This document shows, in pieces, positions 29,259 to 29,978 of a stretch of DNA of 29,978 nucleotides. The notes beneath the pieces were generated by a model, which worked only from the letters and a program-made list of their open reading frames with translations, had not been told where the DNA came from and ran no database searches. Position 1 is the first letter of the stretch; the number at the start of each line of letters is the position of its first letter. A program made the position numbers and the translations under genes. The stretch comes from Saccoglossus kowalevskii (taxonomy: Eukaryota; Hemichordata; Enteropneusta; Harrimaniidae), in NCBI RefSeq assembly GCF_000003605.2, contig NW_003137827.1:425754-455731 (forward strand), in the 5' to 3' direction.

Positions 29259-29978
29259 ATGGCCTGTAACAGTTTAAATGTTTGTACATGGATTCCTAAA
29301 TGCACTAACACTAAATCGAAATTTCCTGACCTTAACTTTTACAATATTTCAGTTGAGTCTGATAGAAGGAAGAGGTGGCTTCAAGTCAGACTATTTTTTG
29401 ATACACAAATTGTATTTCAAGTTTTTCATTCCTTCATAAAAGAAGTTCAGCAAAAATGTGGGTCAAGACAATCTGCCTTCATCACTTCCACAGTCACCAT
29501 CGCTTTAAACCGAGTGTCGCCTACAGTAGCAGCATCGCTACCAATACCAACAGAAAAGGCCATGTTACTGGCTGAAATTAATAATTTGAGGATAGAGGGT
29601 GATCAAGCCAGAGAAAATATGGCAAGATTGAAGAAAAGTTTAAATGAGTTGGAAAAGTGCTCAACAGTTCCCAGTAACTCTGTGGCTGGATCAGACAATT
29701 GTAATTTGATGACAGGTTTATCATGGGCACTATTTTTATAGCAATTCGCAGCACTCAGTGCCTTATTTGGTGAGTTTAGCTGCACTGGGGACAGCCTGTC
29801 ACTGAGAGAACAGTTCTTCATAACATTAATAAAATTAAGACATGGAGTGACCTTTGATTTCTTCGCACACATTTGAGTTGTCCAAAGTCCACAGTTAACA
29901 ATTATTTTTGAAAGTGGGCCAGATTTTATCCATTCAAACTTTGCTTTATGGTGCAATGGCCTAAAAAGGAAACATTTT
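29259..29978 (+). pseudogene. THAP plus coiled coil plus DDE_Tnp_4-type transposase, N-terminal part, cut by window end
   Basis: Three parts in order. (1) From ATG 29259: VCTWIPKC, then KFPDLNFYNISVESDRRKRW and LQ, a THAP zinc-finger N-terminal half (first Cys pair; FY.....RR.RWL). The C-x2-H second half is missing: 58 bp of non-matching sequence follows a donor-like CAA|GTCAGA. (2) About 29560-29655: ATEKAMLLAEINNLR-like heptads (EKAMLLAEINNLRIEGDQAR) and MARLKKSLNELEK, a coiled coil. (3) 29743-29978: LSLREQFFITLIKLRHGVTF, then shifted KSTVNNYF and KWARFYP, ending QWPKKET. This is the helix-turn-helix region before DDE_Tnp_4 nucleases (..NQFL.TLMKLR......LA..F.VS.STVS.IF..W). Such proteins belong to PIF/ISL2EU-type transposons, which move by cut and paste. 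Stops and shifts show decay. Confidence 0.75.

Noticed and set aside
1-29978. CRISPR arrays, tRNA or rRNA genes, bacterial operons.
   Set aside because: No regular spacer array, no tRNA A/B boxes with cloverleaf, no rRNA motifs. Splice sites and element types are animal-like.

Overview
The window looks like intron-rich, AT-rich genomic DNA of a multicellular animal, most likely an aquatic invertebrate. The reasons are GT-AG exons, AATAAA signals, start codons of the form aaATGGCGGC, and a dense mix of non-LTR retrotransposons and cut-and-paste DNA transposons. The transposase families involved (P/THAP, THAP plus DDE_Tnp_4, KDZ-like, PIF1-like and OTU-bearing proteins) are ones I associate with invertebrate genomes. 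I cannot name the species. I see no intact single-copy host gene. Almost every coding signal is a fragment carrying frameshifts or stops, so the window reads as a transposon graveyard with nested insertions. Family names come from reading translations by eye, not from searches.

Layout. 3-2060: 3' half of a Tx1/L1-type LINE (+), frameshifted, with a minisatellite inside it. About 2075-9462: a CR1/Jockey-type LINE (-) broken by two later insertions. The first is a 496-bp solo LTR at 3336-3831 with CTTAC target duplications. The second is a 4,937-bp DNA transposon at 4138-9074 with about 21-bp inverted ends and TA target duplications. Conceptual removal of either insert reconnects the LINE reading frame at that site. 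The DNA transposon holds two convergent genes: a rightward C2H2 zinc-finger gene (4356-6370) and a leftward P-element-like transposase (exons at 7532-7386 and 6913-6768).

10782-11456: two adjacent tandem-repeat arrays. 11878-13860 (-): remains of a BEN-domain gene with a coiled-coil exon, and a PIF1-like helicase fragment with altered Walker A and B motifs. 14376-15288: a non-autonomous TTAA-flanked element with 13-bp inverted ends. 15795-17700 (-): well-spliced exons of an unrecognised gene. 18032-18410: assembly gap beside a 59-bp repeat. 19662-22257 (+): an ATGGCGGCC start and an RPA-like OB-fold/zinc-ribbon pseudogene. 22630-23745 (+): LINE ORF1 and the start of its endonuclease. 25083-25312 (+): KDZ-like transposase exon. 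26163-25615 (-): an OTU-like protease remnant whose catalytic Cys is changed. 28526-29978 (+): a two-exon gene tail, then a THAP plus coiled-coil plus DDE_Tnp_4-type transposase running off the window.

The most interesting object is the 4.9-kb two-gene transposon. It pairs a P-type transposase with a zinc-finger partner but has a TA target duplication, whereas canonical P elements make 8-bp duplications. Its boundaries are supported independently by the interrupted LINE reading frame.
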